Assembly (NCBI GenBank): GCA_900755985.1
Contig: CAAEIL010000234.1
Location: 1-5,215 of the forward strand
Length of the DNA: 5,215 nucleotides
Source of the DNA: Bacteroidales bacterium
Lineage (GTDB): Bacteria > Bacteroidota > Bacteroidia > Bacteroidales > Muribaculaceae
Direction: 5' to 3'
The position numbers and the translations under genes were made by a program. This document shows positions 4,463-5,215 of the stretch, piece after piece; within the stretch, counting starts at the first letter, position 1, and the number at the start of each line of letters is the position of its first letter. The notes beneath the pieces were generated by a model. It did not search any database and was not told the DNA's origin. It worked only from the letters and a program-made list of their open reading frames with translations.

Positions 4463-5215
4463 ATCACCGCATAATCGACCCCGTCGACACCCAACTCATT
4501 ATCGCCGAGCTGACTCCCGAACGCTTTCTGCGTCACACCAACAAGGGCGATAACGACATATACGTCATAGACGCACATTCATGTCCCAACACCATGCGTG
4601 AAATCGGCCGCCTGCGCGAAATAGCCTTCCGCACAGCAGGCGGAGGTACCGGCAAGGACTGCGACATCGACCAGTTTGACACCATGGAGCCGCCATGCCG
4701 TCAGCTCATCGTATGGGAGCCCGAGTCGAAACTCATTCTGGGCGGCTACCGCTTCATCTTAGGACAGGACATAAAAGTCACCAACGGTGTACCCCGCATC
4801 GCCACCTCGCACATGTTCCGCTTCTCGCAGAAATTCCTCGACGAATATCTGCCGGCAACCATCGAGCTGGGCCGATCGTTTGTCCGCCTCGAATACCAGA
4901 GTACGCGCGCCGGCTCCAAGGCACTTTATGCCCTGGACAACCTCTGGGACGGTCTGGGCGCACTCACCGTCGTTTATCCGCAGATTAAATATCTCTTCGG
5001 CAAGGTCACCATGTATCCCAGCTACTCGACCGAGTGCCGCAACATGCTGCTGTACTTTCTGCACAAGCATTTTCCCGACAACGAAGGCCTGGTGACACCC
5101 ATCACTCCCCTCAAAGTCGACATCGACACCGAGGCCATGCGCCGCCTTTTCACCGGCGAGGACTTCAAGGCCGATTATCGCATCCTAAATCAGGCCATAC
5201 GCCGCCACGGCCTCA
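4459..5215 (+). CDS. glsB: OlsB-like GNAT N-acyltransferase, probable GlsB (3' partial)
   Basis: The frame runs from the ATG at 4459 to the right edge: 252 codons seen, of perhaps 320-340 in full. The start overlaps the acyltransferase stop (ATGA), so the two are co-translated. OlsB-family hallmarks are visible: IGRLREIAFRTAGGGTG at 49-65, DIDQFDTMEPPCRQLIV at 69-85, GGYRF at 95-99, ATSHMFRFS at 115-123, and IELGRSFV at 135-142 followed by EYQSTRAGSKAL. The conserved YP-S-Y-S segment follows. The family transfers a 3-hydroxyacyl chain from acyl-ACP to the amino group of an amino acid. In Bacteroides the product is N-acyl glycine, which GlsA then O-acylates to glycine lipid, with further conversion to serine-glycine lipids. 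It acts at the cytoplasmic membrane. High GC and closeness to Bacteroides homologs from memory mark it as core genome. An ornithine product cannot be excluded from sequence. The gene is cut by the window and shows no sign of damage. Confidence 0.8.
   Translation, partial: MNHRIIDPVDTQLIIAELTPERFLRHTNKGDNDIYVIDAHSCPNTMREIGRLREIAFRTAGGGTGKDCDIDQFDTMEPPCRQLIVWEPESKLILGGYRFILGQDIKVTNGVPRIATSHMFRFSQKFLDEYLPATIELGRSFVRLEYQSTRAGSKALYALDNLWDGLGALTVVYPQIKYLFGKVTMYPSYSTECRNMLLYFLHKHFPDNEGLVTPITPLKVDIDTEAMRRLFTGEDFKADYRILNQAIRRHGL

Noticed and set aside
4695..5095. Open frames on both strands within the right-hand gene, about 60-100 residues each
   Set aside because: They are shadows of the OlsB-like frame running from 4459 to the window end, which contains the family motifs.

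Overview
The window looks like a piece of a Bacteroidales chromosome, probably Muribaculaceae or a close relative. Three things point there: perfect matches to the Bacteroidetes -7 promoter element TAnnTTTG, weak Shine-Dalgarno signals, and a PlsC-like acyltransferase followed by an OlsB-like N-acyltransferase of the kind linked to glycine-lipid synthesis in Bacteroides. The family assignment within Bacteroidales is an inference from recalled sequence flavour.

Bases 1-2071 are a polymorphic-toxin module. The window opens inside the 3' end of an Rhs gene. Its GC-rich core motif (about 63% GC over the first 120 bases) changes abruptly at about base 120 into an AT-rich variable tip (about 30% GC). 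The tip carries an HSHP motif followed by a Ser-Asp, suggesting a JAB/MPN-type metallopeptidase domain. Two tightly packed genes follow, one overlapping the toxin by 4 bases and the next starting one base after it ends. The proteins they encode are diverged paralogs of each other and match no family I recognise. Both begin with an export-type hydrophobic segment. They are the best candidates for immunity proteins.

Bases 2072-2496 contain no convincing gene. This stretch is a GC-rich, repeat-rich spacer with three hairpins. Two of the hairpins are near-identical to each other in inverted orientation. It also has a 13-base direct repeat, an 8-base long-range inverted repeat and a recurring CCGCCCC motif. 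The 3' part becomes AT-rich and has two -7 promoter matches ahead of the next gene.

Bases 2497-3435 encode an unrecognised exported protein of 312 residues, probably accessory. After a 157-base spacer with a promoter-like element come two overlapping housekeeping-type genes, 3593-4462 and 4459 to the right edge. These encode an O-acyltransferase and a GNAT-fold N-acyltransferase. Together they probably make an N-acyl, O-acylated amino-acid lipid (glycine or serine-glycine lipid) of the cell envelope.

The boundary between accessory and core DNA probably lies between about 3435 and 3593. The most interesting part is the toxin tip with its tandem exported paralogs.
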